Assembly (NCBI GenBank): GCA_007449985.2
Contig: VIIQ02000667.1
Coordinates: forward strand, 1-64,000
Source: Desmodesmus armatus
Taxonomy: Eukaryota; Chlorophyta; Chlorophyceae; Sphaeropleales; Scenedesmaceae
Length of the DNA stretch: 64,000 nt
Direction of reading: 5' to 3'
Below are positions 36,048-47,762 of this stretch, one piece after another. Both the position numbers and the translations under genes were made by a program. The notes below the pieces were generated by a model that did no database searches, was not told the origin of the DNA, and worked only from the letters and a program-made list of their open reading frames with translations. Each line of letters starts with the position of its first letter. Positions within the stretch are counted from its first letter, which is position 1.

Positions 36048-36338
36048 TCGGATCTCAAGCCTGAGCACATACAGGCAGCGTTGGACGTTGCATCAAAGCT
36101 GGGTGCCGCCCTTGGCAGCGACTCCCAGGCCTTTGCACGCATCATGAGCTTTGTATCAACCAACAGCAACAAGCCAGCAGCTTTGTACCAGTTTATGTCT
36201 GCTACACTGGCTCAGATTGAGGGTGGTGACACAGGCACTGCTGCTGGAGCCGTTGGTGCCGCTGCAGCTGCTGTTGGGGGTGCTGCTGGTGCAGCATCAT
36301 CACCCGGAAAGCAGCCGCCAAGGGGCCTCATGTTGTGA
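33546..36338 (+). CDS. Poly-Gln/poly-Ala protein of unknown function (643 residues)
   Basis: Exons 33546-33603 (ATG; MAMATSRGAALQTIALASI), 33821-34337, 34604-34925 and 35304-36338 (TGA) join in phase. They use GTACGT, GTGTGT and GTAAGT donors and CAG acceptors; the total is 1932 bases. Residues about 20-190 are Ser/Pro/Ala-rich and end in YEVYKQRWQQGCTLAQRWAR, a likely helix. Next come a poly-Ala run of about 20, several Gln-rich stretches and a pure (CAG)n Gln run of about 20 (35992-36042). A final region follows (EHIQAALDVASKLGAAL... ALYQFMSATLAQIE) that looks helical and ordered. No family is recognised. Low-complexity Gln/Ala proteins with one ordered end are often transcription or RNA-related, but that is only a guess. 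The first exon is the least certain. Confidence 0.6.
34690..34781 (+). repeat. GCN repeat coding poly-Ala
   Basis: An interrupted (GCA/GCC) run inside exon 3 of the poly-Gln protein codes for about 20 nearly continuous Ala. The GCC and GCA blocks are segregated, suggesting stepwise expansion. Confidence 0.85.
35992..36042 (+). repeat. (CAG)n microsatellite coding poly-Gln
   Basis: About 17-20 uninterrupted CAG codons in the last exon of the 33546-36338 gene. It is pure, so length polymorphism is likely. Shorter CAG runs occur nearby (35398-35427 coding poly-Ala in frame GCA). Confidence 0.9.
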
Positions 36339-38338
36339 TAAGGGTGTTGCCATTTGCCAGCTGTGTACCGCATAGGGTTCTGCGTATATTTGGCTGTATA
36401 GTTGCTCATCTGGGATGCTGTGTGCCCACCTGAGGGTGTGCAGCCTTTTGCCATGGCATCCCAGGCTGTCTTGTGTTAACTGCAGTGGTGGCACCAGTGG
36501 TTGCGACCCATGACCGCACTGTTTCCCCAGTCATGTCTAGTCAGGTGTGTATTTGCAGCGGGATGCTGCTCTTAGGCAAGCATTCAGAAGTCCTGCCTAT
36601 GCCCCCAGGACTTGCACCTCTGACCCATGGTTGCCACAATTACCAGTAACAACCGTCGGTTGGTCAAGCAGCATATCAGCGAGTTAGCCAGCCTGCCTGC
36701 CAGAAATCCAGTGGGCAGCCTGACAGGCTAGGAAGGAGGGGGACAGCCGTTGTGGGCATGCTGTGGCCTGGCTGCGCCTGCTGTTCTGCATGTTTTGATT
36801 ATGTGTGTGCTGTACAAGCCAGTGGCATTTGGCACATGTCAGTGCTGGGGCAGGAACGGCCTGGCCACACGGCGATATCCTGAGTTTGGTTCATGCAGAC
36901 CTTGCAGCGCAGACTGCAGTATGCGCTGCACAACCCGTAGCTGTATGACAGTGGGTAGTGACCTCGAGGTATCATACCTGCTGGCAGCAGTGGTTTGCAG
37001 CTAGGAGTGTGGCCTATGATCAGCACCCAGAGCTCAAATGCTACCATTTTTTGCATTGCAAGCTGATGCTGGCAGCTTTGGGTTTCCAGTGCCCCAGACC
37101 TGCTGGCGACGGCACGTGATTCCTCAAAGAGGGCGTAGTCAGTAGGTCCTTGCAGGCCCGGGGCTTTTGTACAGACCGGGTTTTCAAGCTATTGCCGCCC
37201 ACCTGGATTCTGTTGATAGTGCAAGAATAACAGCCTCGACGGCACTTTAATCGTTTGGACTGATCTGACATGCCCCGATCTGCAGTTTGGGCAGCTTCCC
37301 TGCGTCAGTGGGGACTGTGCCGGGGCTTGCTTACTGAACTGCATGCCATGTGGCTGCTATTATTTGACTGATTGTCTGCTGAACAGAGATAAGCGCCAAG
37401 CATGGCACTTGTTCCCTATGTGTGCGTCACATTGTTGGGGTCGGCGCTGAATGCAGGAGGCACTGCTTTGCCACTGCTTTGCCACTGGCACAAACGATTG
37501 CACCCCAGGCATATCACCCTGGCGAATTCTTTTTACCTGCAGCATGCAGGTGTAAATGCTACGCATGCATAGTCTGTGCGCTTTGCAACATGTACAGCCC
37601 GGCTGCCACCAGCCTAGTAGGCCACTCAGTGGCAAGGGTGCCTGCAGTCCCAGAATGACGATGCCATAAGGCTGGCAGCCTCATTATGTGGTCGGCCATT
37701 CAACTTCCTTTGACAAGAGTTGCAGTGGAGGCAGCACCACCCCCACTGGGCCGGGCATGCAGGTGTATATGCTCGCATGCATTAAATGTGTGCTTTGCAA
37801 CATGTACAGCCAGGCTGCTAGGCCACTGCACATAAAGGGTGCCTGCAGTTCCAGGAGGACCATGCTATACAGCTGGCAGCCTCAAATTGTGGTCGGCCGT
37901 TCAACTGCCTTTGACGAAGTCAGAGTTGCAATGGAGGCAGCACCACCCCCACTTCGGAAGGCGGGCACCTTGTGCTGCCTTGTTTTGTTCATGTGTTGCA
38001 GCAATTGTCAAGCTGCCTGCTTGTCAATGTCTGGAGCAGTGCCACTACTACGTTGCATCGATGCGTAGACTGTGTGTTGTAAACATGAACATGAACATGT
38101 TTTGTTTTCAAGCACCAGCTCTATCATACGGTTGCCACGGTGGCATGTCAGGATGGCAACGTACTAGGATGTAGTGACCAGTGCAGAACAAGTCCCAACT
38201 GCTGTACAGGGCTCCACTGAGCTAGTGGACTGATGCTACTCATGCAGGCTCAGCACATTGGTATATCATACACTATGCGCACGGTGCGCGTATCACAGCG
38301 CGTGCAAGGCAAACGCTGCGAATGAATGTTACACCTGA
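36339..38338. other. Intergenic region with a 213-base tandem duplication, no gene
   Basis: Between the convergent poly-Gln and MEMO1-like genes no coding exon is supported. It contains an imperfect direct repeat, listed separately, and otherwise unremarkable sequence. Confidence 0.55.
37542..37965. repeat. Imperfect tandem duplication, period about 213
   Basis: Copies at 37542-37754 and 37755-37965 both start GCATGCAGGTGTA and share CTTTGCAACATGTACAGCC, GGTGCCTGCAGT and GAGGCAGCACCACCCCCACT. Small indels and substitutions indicate an old duplication. Confidence 0.85.
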
Positions 38339-40141
38339 TCATAGTGCTGGCACAGCAAACGCTGCAAACCCAGTTGAGTCAGGCCGGTCAAAGATGGTGT
38401 GCGCGGCCCTGTAGTCCAGCAACTCAGGCTTAGCTGCTGCCATCCCAGCACGGCTGCTGCTACTGCTGCTACTACTGCTGCCGTACAGGGCCTCCATAGC
38501 TACAGCCAAGGGGTACAGGCCGCACATGCTGTTGTGTGTCGCAGCTGCTGCAGACAGCAATGCGTCGACAGAACCCTGCTGGACCGCCTGTCACAGTGTG
38601 CAGCAGGGAGGGGAAAATGGCAGCGATACCGTGCACACAAATGTCATTCTGTCATCATACTGGGTATGCAGCAGTTTGCAGCACACCTCCCCCCTGGCAT
38701 AACTCAACGCAACAGGCAACTACGCAGTTGATATTGCAACCTCTGCAGTACCGCCCCCCACGGCTGCAAGCAGGCGGCATGTGTTATGGAACAGCTGCAG
38801 CCGAAAGTCAGGCGCACTTCTGCCAACCTGCAAGCTCCCTATGGGCAACATGATAGATTGTACATTCGCCACGTGGAAAGATACAGTCTGTCTGCCAAAC
38901 TTGCAGTGAAGGTATTGCCTCTTGGAGGATATCTGCCTTATTGACACAAGCCTTTATGGCAACCTTGATGCATTTTCATGGGGTAGTATGTCAGTCACAC
39001 TTCGCAGTACCTGCTTCCCTACCTGCAGCACAGGGGTGTCTTGGCTCCTCATGTACTCCTCCAGGCTTACCCCGGCAGGCGGCAGTTCACGGTACCACGG
39101 CCCCGCATGCGTGAAGTCTGACGTCACAATCAGCACAATCTCGCTGCTGCCGCTGCTGCTGCTGCTGCTGCCGGCAGCCTCCGACTGCTGCTTCTTGAAG
39201 TGCTGGATGACGTCCCTCACAGCGGCCCCAACTGAGTGGATCATGGGCAGCTGGTTGCCCAAGTAGCCAATGCTTATCGGAACGATAGATAGCGTTGCTG
39301 CGGCTGCTGCCGCTGCTGCTGCTGGTGGTGGTGGGGATGCTGCCCCAGGCTGTCCACTGCAGCCGGCAGTGGCCAGATCCCAACCGCACGATGCTCCGTG
39401 CAGCAGGAAAGGCAGCTGGTTCTCGATCGAATGCTCGCTGTTGTGTGGGGCTTCGTTGATTGGGAGGTGGTGCTGCTGGGACAAGTAGTCAACTGCTGCT
39501 GTGTCAACATGTGCAGTACCGAGCGGCGTCTGCCAGTCCTGCATGCACAATCGGTGATAAAGGTATGCGGTGAAAGTACAGTAATACAGTTACAGGAATT
39601 GGCTCAGCAAAAGCTGAGCAACCCACAAGGAAGCCAGAGGCTCATGGGGGGCCAGGAAAGAAACCAGGCACCTCCAGAACAGCGTCAAAAGTATGTACTT
39701 GTAACAACCTCCCCCCAACAACCATAGCCTGACAAGCATGAGCTAAGCACCAGGGTTCATTGTCATTTTCCTTGACATGTACTGGACGTTTTGGTAGCAA
39801 AGTCAAGTGATGCTGAGGCCGCTGCAGAGCGGCCGAGTCCCGATCCATGCGAGCTGGACTTGCAGACCTAGCATAAATGCCTGCAGCTCAAAACTGGTAC
39901 AGCTCATGCACGCCCGCGTGAGAGTGGTTGAATGCTGGTATCTGCAATGCGCTACCAGTAGCAGCATGCATGTCCCAGGGAAGTTTGGCCCCAGCCCTCC
40001 TGACCTGCTTTGACAGTGCTACTGGTGTTGTGCCCCTGTGCTCTGTGCCCAAAAGTACTGCTGTCAGGTGGCGGCACTGCCTTTGATGGAGGAAAGCATT
40101 CAACCTGGCGTAAGCTGAAGCTGCCACGAAGAAGCCATCAC
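38339..40141 (-). CDS. MEMO1-family protein (5' exon not found)
   Basis: Exons 40005-40141, 39023-39538 and 38339-38587 (stop) join in phase on the minus strand. The order matches the MEMO/AmmeMemoRadiSam-B fold: VAASAYARLNAFL, then TAVLLGTEHRG, DWQTPLGTAHVD, EHSIENQLPFL, IVPISIGYLG, VTSDFTHAGPWY, THNSMCGLYPLAVAMEAL and FAAFAVPAL. The family binds iron or copper through two His and one Cys. The His of GTEHRG and the Cys of NSMCG are present; the first His lies in the conserved PHAGY segment, which would be in the missing upstream exon. In animals MEMO1 acts in receptor-linked cytoskeleton signalling and redox or iron handling; the algal role is unknown. Ser-rich and Ala-rich insertions (for example near 39290-39340) lengthen it. 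The first listed exon begins at phase 2, so at least one exon is unseen. Confidence 0.78.
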
Positions 40142-40178
40142 CTGATGTGACATCACAGCAAGGGAGGTCACCGTGGCG

Positions 40179-40466
40179 ATGCAGAGTAGTGAGAGTGAGA
40201 GCTCAAGAACTGCTGCTTCATTGCAAGGTAAGTCTTCACGTAGTATACTGCCCGCACATATACTTTGCAGACTAGAACCAAATGAAGCGAATGAACCGCT
40301 TGGGTCAGGGGCAGTCTGTTACACAACAATCAACGAGGTTGCGGTGAAGTGCCGTCCTGGCCAGCGCTGCGTGTCATGCTCACATGCTGCTCCATGTGGC
40401 ACCTGCAGAAAAAGCCAGATCAGGCAACTTCAAACTATGGTGAAAGATTGCCTTTGCCCACGTTGA
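40179..40466 (+). CDS. Possible small Cys-containing ORF (uncertain)
   Basis: An ATG at 40179 opens 95 codons ending at 40466; the C-terminal part reads KCRPGQRCVSCSHAAPCGTC. A GTAAGT donor sits inside it (after 40226), so it may instead be a first exon of something unresolved. It lies just upstream of the first found MEMO1-like exon, on the opposite strand. No family is recognised and it may be chance. Confidence 0.2.
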   Translation: MQSSESESSRTAASLQGKSSRSILPAHILCRLEPNEANEPLGSGAVCYTTINEVAVKCRPGQRCVSCSHAAPCGTCRKSQIRQLQTMVKDCLCPR

Positions 40467-40993
40467 CAATGTAAGCATACCCTATAGACAGCTCACTATG
40501 AGAGCCAGTAACTGGTGTGAAGGTTGCAAGTCTGCCAGGCTGGTTCCGGAATGAGTGGGCCTGCAGCTCCGACACGACCTGTACGCCACTGTTATTTCCT
40601 GTAGTAACGTCTCTTTGTCAGGAGAATAATAGCTGCACAGGGGGCGCCTGATTGGCGTGCTGCGCAGTACATGCTGAAAGGGTTGCATGGAGTGCACCAG
40701 GTATTGCTTTTGCCACCAGAAGTATACAGTATAATTATATTTTTGATTGATCCAATGTGATCTGTGCCGGCTGGTGTCCACCTCGTTGGCCTTGACTCAC
40801 AGTTGACTAATTCTACGTCATGAGAGCGTTCCACCCACACATCAGGCCTTCCTGCCACACTGACTTAATTTGTATTGGCAGCACCATCTCTTTGCTCAAG
40901 TCAACGCGCATACCGCATTTGAACGCTGAAATTGCCAGCCTGGCAGGTGCAGGCACACACACACATTGACAAAGGTATCACAAACGCTAGAAG

Positions 40994-43900
40994 ATGGCAA
41001 CGGAACTTGCGAATGGTGCCATTGGTGCAGCACAGACCTTCACGAAGAATGCTGCACAGACTGTCAAGTCCTACGCAGCTGCAGCCAGCCCAGCAGGCAT
41101 GTCTGAGACTGCCAGCCCCCCACAGTTTGGCAGTGAGCGCATTGTCGACATCATAAGGCGGGAGCAGCACAATCAGATGCTGCAGGCTCGCAGCAAGGGC
41201 ACCACCACGGGGGCTCAGAAGAAGGGAGCTACAACCCCCCACGGCTCAGGTGGGGCCGAGCAGTGTGTGTCTTGTTTTGTTGGGGTGGGGGCGGGGGCAA
41301 ATGAAGGGGGGCATGCCTGCAAGCAGGGGAACAAGCTGCATGGACTCTGTCAGTGCCAGATGTTGCATGCACATGATGTGTACGCGCGCATTGCATATGG
41401 TGTCGCATGTGTTGGGAATTGTTGGGGAATATGTGTGCGAAGATAGGGCAGGCACGGGGTGACATGGGCACTGCGCAATGCGCAGTGTGCAGTGTGCAGT
41501 GCCCCTGCCTTGAGACGCAGTGGCCTACACAGCATGACTCGTGGGGGGCAGGGGTGAGCTCAACGAGGTTTTGCAGTGCGGCAGCGTTGATCAAATGTCT
41601 GTCCTTGAGCTTCTACTACAGGTGGGGTTAGTAAGCATCCCAGAGAATATGCCATCATGTCTAGGAATCTACCCCTCAACACGGTGACAACATGTTGCCT
41701 CCTTTGTCCCTTGTCCCTTCCTGCCCCAGCTGATGCTGCTAAGATCTACTGCCAGGAGGATGGACTGTTCATTGACGAGCAGGTGAGGGCAGGGAAAACC
41801 GCCCGGATCAGATACTACCAGCTGCTGCTGACGCGCGCTGCTCGAGATACATAAGGTTACACCACGAACGCCAACGTTTGATCATGGTGTGCCACGCAGT
41901 GTGTCTGTGACGTCTCTGGTCACCAAGGGCAGCACTGTAGTTACTGACACGGGTGGCAGCCTGCAGCTATTAGCAGAGCACTGCCAAGCTGGCAAGCCAC
42001 ACACTGTGATATGACGTGCTGTGCTGTGCTGTGTTGCGCTGTGCTGTGTTTTGCTTACCCAGGAGCTGCTGTCCTGCAGCACCTTCCCCATCCCCCCTGA
42101 GCGCCTGGTGGAGATGGCCAAGGATGTGCTGAGGCAAGGTGAGCGGCAGTCCCACATCGCCACAGTGGTTTTGCGTCGGTGCCGGCGCAGAGTTTGGCTA
42201 AACCAAATAGCTGCCACCCCAACCCAGTGGGATTGCAGCCTGTAAGGGCATGTGTCACTGGTGGCACCTATGCTCAGCAATAGCTCTGTGCAACACCAGT
42301 GGCACAACTTGTCACAACATTGCAGGACAGGGAGGGACGAGCGCATGTTGATGTTCTCTCACAGGCTATAGTCACTATAGTCACTATATGAATGGCATTC
42401 ACCTGAGGTGCTGAACTTGCAACTGAGTCGGGATGCAATTGCTACGGTAGCGCTGCTGTACTGACAGCACTGCAATGCCCACCCTGCTGCACCCAGGTGT
42501 CCACCAGTGCGGCAAGCTGTCAAAGGACTTCCAGTTCAGTGCCCCCTTCATCGGTCCCCTGCCCCTTCGGGCTTTGCCAACACCATGCAGACCCTCGCAC
42601 TGGATGACGTGTTCCCTGACATGTCGCCCCGCATCTACCACGTGAGGGTGGACCCACTGCAGCCCAACAGGGTCTGGTTCACCACAAGGTGCGCTGCAGA
42701 GACATTGGCTCAATCTCATTGCGCAATGATTGCATTTGCTGGCCCCATGCTGGCTGGCAGTGCCTGTATGGACTCCATAGGACCCCTGACTGGCAATGGC
42801 CAGACCCCTCCTGCACATATCCGTGCCCCCCCCCCCCCCCATTTCTGCGCACACTCTGGAAGTCGGACCCTACTCACCCGGCTCCCACCCCCCACCCCCA
42901 CCCCCACACACACACATACTGTGGCAGCTCCTTACCCCCCCCCCCCCCCCTCCCTCTTGCGCTTCCTTCACCACCTCCCAGGCCCATTGGCACCAACAGT
43001 GGCTACCTGAAGGCCAAGCTGCCCATCCCTGTGCCCCCCAGCTACAAGGTTGTGGAGCTGCCCCCACAGACCAGCAGCCTCAGCTTCAACGAGCAGGGGG
43101 AGGTCATTGACTTCAGTATGGGGTGAGTGGTGGAGCAGTCAGCATGCATGTGGTCAGTCAGCATGCATGCATGCATGCATGCATGCACTTATCGCTCGAC
43201 GCTCGTGGGAGTGGATGCCAGCACAGTCATGTGATCCCTTCCTGCTTCACATTTGCCAGGCTAGGTCACCCAGGCAAGCTGTCAACATACAGCACCTGCG
43301 GCACGCTTGCAGTAGGCCGTTATAATGGGTTGTAAACACCAGGTGTCACCTTGCCATGCATCATTGCATCATGTGTGACACCACAGTATCAGGCAGGAAT
43401 GTACGCAGTGCATCGAGTCAATGCGCATTCACTGCGCAGCGGCAGTGTTGTGAGGGTGTTCCTCACCCTGTGACGTTTGCAATTGTTGCGTCCTCACCCT
43501 GCCGATGTGCTGCTGCTGCACCTGCTTACACTTTCATCTGGATGCGGATGGCTGGCGCCTGCTGATGCTGGCGTCTGGTGCGCAGCTACGTGATGGACAG
43601 GGTGAGCATTGGGTTAGATTGCGTTTACATTGTGCTGTAGGATCCGTTTGGCTGGCTTGGTGCTGCCTCAAAGACCAGCCAGTGGCATCACTGGTGGCAT
43701 GATGCCACACTGTCTGCAGTACAGCCCAGTGGTTTCCTGGGCTGAGCCCTGCTGGGCTCAGTGCCGCACTCAGCCTGATCAGCCATCGGATGGGGCCTGG
43801 CAGCCTAACCCTGCAACATCAAATGTGTCTTGCCAAGTTGCACATGCTTCAAGCATAGCATGGTAGTACCCATCAGCGAATAGCACCATTGCTCGAGGCA

Positions 43901-46633
43901 TATGCTTGCTTTAGAACGCAATACTGTAACGCATGGTCAGTCGCGTCTGTGACAGGATGCCACCAACTGCTCTGCTGAGTCGTATGTGTGTCTGTGCTTG
44001 CTTTGCAGCGCATTGGCAACAGTGGCGGCCTGGGTGGCGCGTTTGGCTTCCTGTGGGCCCTGGAGGTGCCCTTCCCTTACCCTGAGGGCAAGCCCTGGGC
44101 GGCCAGCTTGCAGCAGCGGGTAGGTGTTCAGGCTTTTGGGAGGGTGTGTAATCGCACCTGGTAGTGGTTCCACTCCCGGAGGGCAGGTCGTCAGAAGTGG
44201 CATTTAATTATATATAACTGTTAATATCAACTATGAAAAGATGTTGTGAACGTCCCGAGTCGATCTGATATGTCTAGGAGAAGATATAGCCGGTCAAAGT
44301 TTGGTGGCGGTTGGGTGCCCGTACATGACATACAGTCAACGCCTTTGACCAGCCTGTAGATCTTCTGCCAGAGTACTGTGATGCCACAAAGCAAGTTTTT
44401 TCAAGTCAAATTTATGTACACAACATCCTCACAAAGATTCAGGCACAACCGTGCAGTCTGAAGGCCCCCCCCCCAGTGTGGCCACTAGGGTGGGGACTTA
44501 GCCGCGAAACGGCAACTGCTTCTGACAGCAGCCAATTAAAGCCGTCCTGGTGGTGACAGGAGCACTTGAAGCACAGGGCCACACTATGACACTTGGTCTG
44601 CCACAAGCTGCAGCACTTTGGACAGCTTCTGAACACCAACTACTGCTGTGCTGCTGCTGCTGCTGCTGCTGCCCGGCCACCCCGAGCTGCAAGCTGCAGC
44701 CAAGGATCCTAGTGTGCTGGCACAGTACATAGCAAGCTGCTGGTTGTGTGCTAGCTGCTCCTTCCATTGCTGCTAGACTGCCAGCTGGTACTGCTGGTGC
44801 TGTAGCAAGCGCGCCCTGCAGTGCGCATTGCAAAGAGCCGCCCGACATCCAGTCTCGCCCGTGTGCTGCCTGCAAAGAATCAAACAGCAGCAGGAGCATG
44901 GCACAGCAGTAGACAGTTGGTTGGGCCAAGGCTGTTGAATACTGCAGCAGCCTGCATGACAATGCAGCTGCTGGCTTGGCCTACAGGCACGCGGCCGCTC
45001 CGCTCACGTGCCCCTGCCCCAGCTCACGCACATGCACACAAGATGCGGAATGGCGGAGTGACAAACTAGAATTGCATGCATCCTCCCTACCAACACACTT
45101 TAATAGCAGCAGGAGAGTCCGCAGCTGTTCAGGAGGTCCTTCACCTGCTGAGTGAGTGTTGCTGCTGTCCTGTGTCGGCTGCTTAGTTGGCAACCAGCCA
45201 TTGGTGCTGCTTGGCCATGCTGTTGCCCGCTGTGGAGGTGCTGCACTGCTGCTATCAGTGCTTACACTCCTTCAGCCCCTCAGGGCCTGCAGCTGCTGCT
45301 GTGCCTTGCACAGTTGCTGGGACGTGCTGCCAAGCGCATGGCTGGGATATGTTGCTTGCTGATGGATCTGGACTACAGCTGCTGTGCATGCTTTTCAAAA
45401 GCAGCTTGCAGGAACCCTGGCAGCTGCTGCAGCTTCATCTGCTGGGCACCCGAGCGGGCACAGCATGCTGTCTGCTGCCTTCTGCGCGCTGAATCTGTGC
45501 CACTGTGGACTTGACTTGTGCTATAACAATTTGCTGCATCCACAAGCCAAACATCTGCGTATCTGCCTGCTGGGCACCTTGCATCCCCTGTAAAGGGTGT
45601 ACCCCTCCATGATCAAGCACCTGCAGCAAACGTTGTGACCATATTGAGGTTGTGCCTTGTACGTCGTAGGACATTTTCAACATATAGAAACATGATGTAT
45701 GACGAGCAGGCCCTCCAGACGCTGCTTGTGAAAGACAGCTTGTAACCGACAGCAGGGGTGCTCAGGTACCCCTCCCTCACCTCACAAACGCAATCGGTGG
45801 AGTCCTGTGATGCTTCTTGGCATGGTTGATCCTTGCCTTGTAACACGTTCGTTCTGATGCTTCTTTACTGGCTGCTCAGTGATGCTCCACCCTGTCTGGG
45901 CAGCACAGCCAGCAGTGCCCTCGCGAGACCCCTTGTATCGACCAACATGATTCCGAATGTTCCTTTGGTGCTGCCGCTTGGCGAATGGCAAACCTTTGCT
46001 TATTCATGTATATTGAAGGGTTTAGGTCTTGGAATGGAAGGCCGCGTACGGTTTTTAGCAAACAATGTCAAGGCTAGGGCTTATCTGTTGACTGGGGAAT
46101 GGCCAGAACCTCGACCCTCCGGGAGTGGAACCACTACCTGGTGGCACCAGTCTCATGCCCCACTGGGGCAGGGTGGGGGTTGCCAGAATCTGGTGTTGCT
46201 GCCGCAGCTGTGGAATATCAACAGCCTCGTGGACTGGGATGGTGAATGCGGTGTGCTGCTGCCACTCAGCCGGACTCCGAGCGTAAACGGGGGCCTGAAT
46301 ACAAGCTCACGTTTACGCACAGGTTCTGTCACTTGACGGAAGGGGCTTCGAATGTGAGTACTTAGCCCTCGGAAGTGCGCCGAGCTGCGTTGGAGCTACT
46401 GGGCGGTATTACACAGCAAACCTTGCGGCGAGCCTGATGCCTGAAGATGCATTTCGATATTCTGACTCATGTGCACTTTGTTGTGTCATCCCTGCTGCCT
46501 TTTTGTCTATCCCTTGCAGCTGTTCAACACAGGCAACCCCCTGCTCCAGGTGGCCATGTTTGTGCTGGACCGGGTCAGCAATGCAGTGCTGCCGTCATTC
46601 CTCACATCAGGACACTCGAGGGGGATGCCATGA
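40994..46633 (+). CDS. SnoaL/NTF2-like fold protein, one probable base deletion
   Basis: Exons join in phase: 40994-41249 (ATG), 41730-41782, 42063-42138, 42497-42688, 42982-43122, 43586-43601 (16-base micro-exon), 44009-44119 and 46520-46633 (TGA). The core reads KLSKDFQFSAPFIGPL, FANTMQTLALDDVFPDM, YHVRVDPLQPNRVWFTTR, QTSSLSFNEQGEVIDFSMG, YVMDR and RIGNSGGLGGAFGFLWAL. This resembles the SnoaL-like/NTF2-like proteins of algae and diatoms as I recall them; no substrate is known. In the fourth exon the frame shifts between GPLP and FANTM near 42560. One extra C in the GCCCC run would restore it, so sequencing error or real mutation are both possible. With that base the total is 960, giving 319 residues. 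The last exon is separated by a 2.4-kb intron and is less certain. Confidence 0.68.
43586..43601 (+). other. 16-base micro-exon
   Basis: CAG|C TAC GTG ATG GAC AGG|GTGAGC. It supplies the YVMDR segment between DFSMG and RIGNSGG. Both phases fit exactly and the family normally has a Y-V-M-D-R type segment there, which supports the call. Confidence 0.75.
44155..46142. mobile_element. Inverted-repeat-bounded element inside an intron
   Basis: 44155-44190 (core GGTAGTGGTTCCACTCCCGG) reappears inverted at 46112-46142. The arms match perfectly over 24 bases and more weakly for about 32. They enclose about 1.9 kb inside the last intron of the SnoaL-like gene. No transposase ORF or target-site duplication is seen, so a non-autonomous insertion is an inference. 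Confidence 0.4.
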
Positions 46634-47762
46634 AGCTGTTTTGAACCAGAGGAATAATCGGGCGGCAGAGCTTTGAGTTCAATTGGTGTCATATGCCACA
46701 TCTTATGCAGTGACCCACTGAATTGGTCAGTCGGAATCGGATTCTGACTTCATTGAGTTATTGCCAGGGCGCAGCCCAGGGCTCTCTCATTACAGATTGG
46801 CAGCGGTCGCCGCTGCAGCACCGGTGCCTGCGGTGCTCTAAAAGTGACTTGAAACCCCGAGCCAGCTTGATACATTGCTATTATCAGTTTACTCGAAAAG
46901 TTGAGGGAGTTGAGTTGATTTTGACTGTGTTGCTGTGTGTGGCACATTGCCATGGCGGTAGCAAACAGCCAACTAGCCTATTTATGTGTGTTGCCTTTTG
47001 GAGATGTAACGTGCACTCTGTTGTACCTCTGGCAGAGTTGTGTGCCGCAATTTTGTGCTTTCAGTAATGCAGCATTGCGCCATATCATGTCATTATCTCT
47101 TGCTACAGTGCCGACAAATATACTTGGAGCAGCTGAGCAAGGTGATGGAAATGATGTCTGCATGTCTGAAGATGTACAGGCCTCCACAGGTTGGCCAATC
47201 ATCACTTGCAGCTGCAGCAGGACTGGTGGCATAAACCATTCGCAGTGCACGATAAAATCTCACTGCGGCTGATTGCAAAAGGCAGCAGTGCTGTAGTGTG
47301 CCATACCCACTGCGCACCAGCTGAGCACTGCTGCTGCTGCTGAGACCTGGGCATCACGGCGCCAGCTGCGCAGCTCCAGCTGCAGGTGCTACTGCTTCAG
47401 GTGCCTGTGCAGGCATGCATGCATGCTTGATGGGCTGCTGGGACTGCATAAGGTAGTGTGCCTGAATTGTCAGGCCGGGAAGGCACAGCTACCCTATTGC
47501 ACAGCATGATCTGCAGGAAGTACTGTGGAACCTGATGCTTCCAGAAGAAATGAACACAGCTTCACCTGGCAACTGTTCCAAGGTTTGTACTTCCCAGGGT
47601 TTCAACCTGACCTTCTTCTGCCATTCGTGATTATCGCCGGCAGGTCCGCACGAGTACCTGCTGTTCCTGGAGTCAGACACGCATAGTACGGAAAGAATCG
47701 TTCCTTCTGGCTGTCGAGCAGTGCTTGGAACCATCCCAATCGCGATCTGTCAGCCCTCAGCT
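46634..47762. other. No gene assigned
   Basis: Only short ORFs are seen. An exon-like piece at about 47110-47192 (CRQIYLEQLSKVMEMMSACL, bordered by CTACAG and CCACAG) could belong to an unrecognised transcript. Nothing firm. Confidence 0.4.

Noticed and set aside
35252..36172. Leu/Cys-rich minus-strand ORFs
   Set aside because: They mirror the CAG/GCA repeats of the poly-Gln protein exon.
39642..39848. Minus-strand QHHLTLL piece considered as a MEMO1 exon
   Set aside because: The exon 40005-40141 joins directly and in phase to 39538 and gives the expected LLG-x-x-H motif; the piece is intronic.
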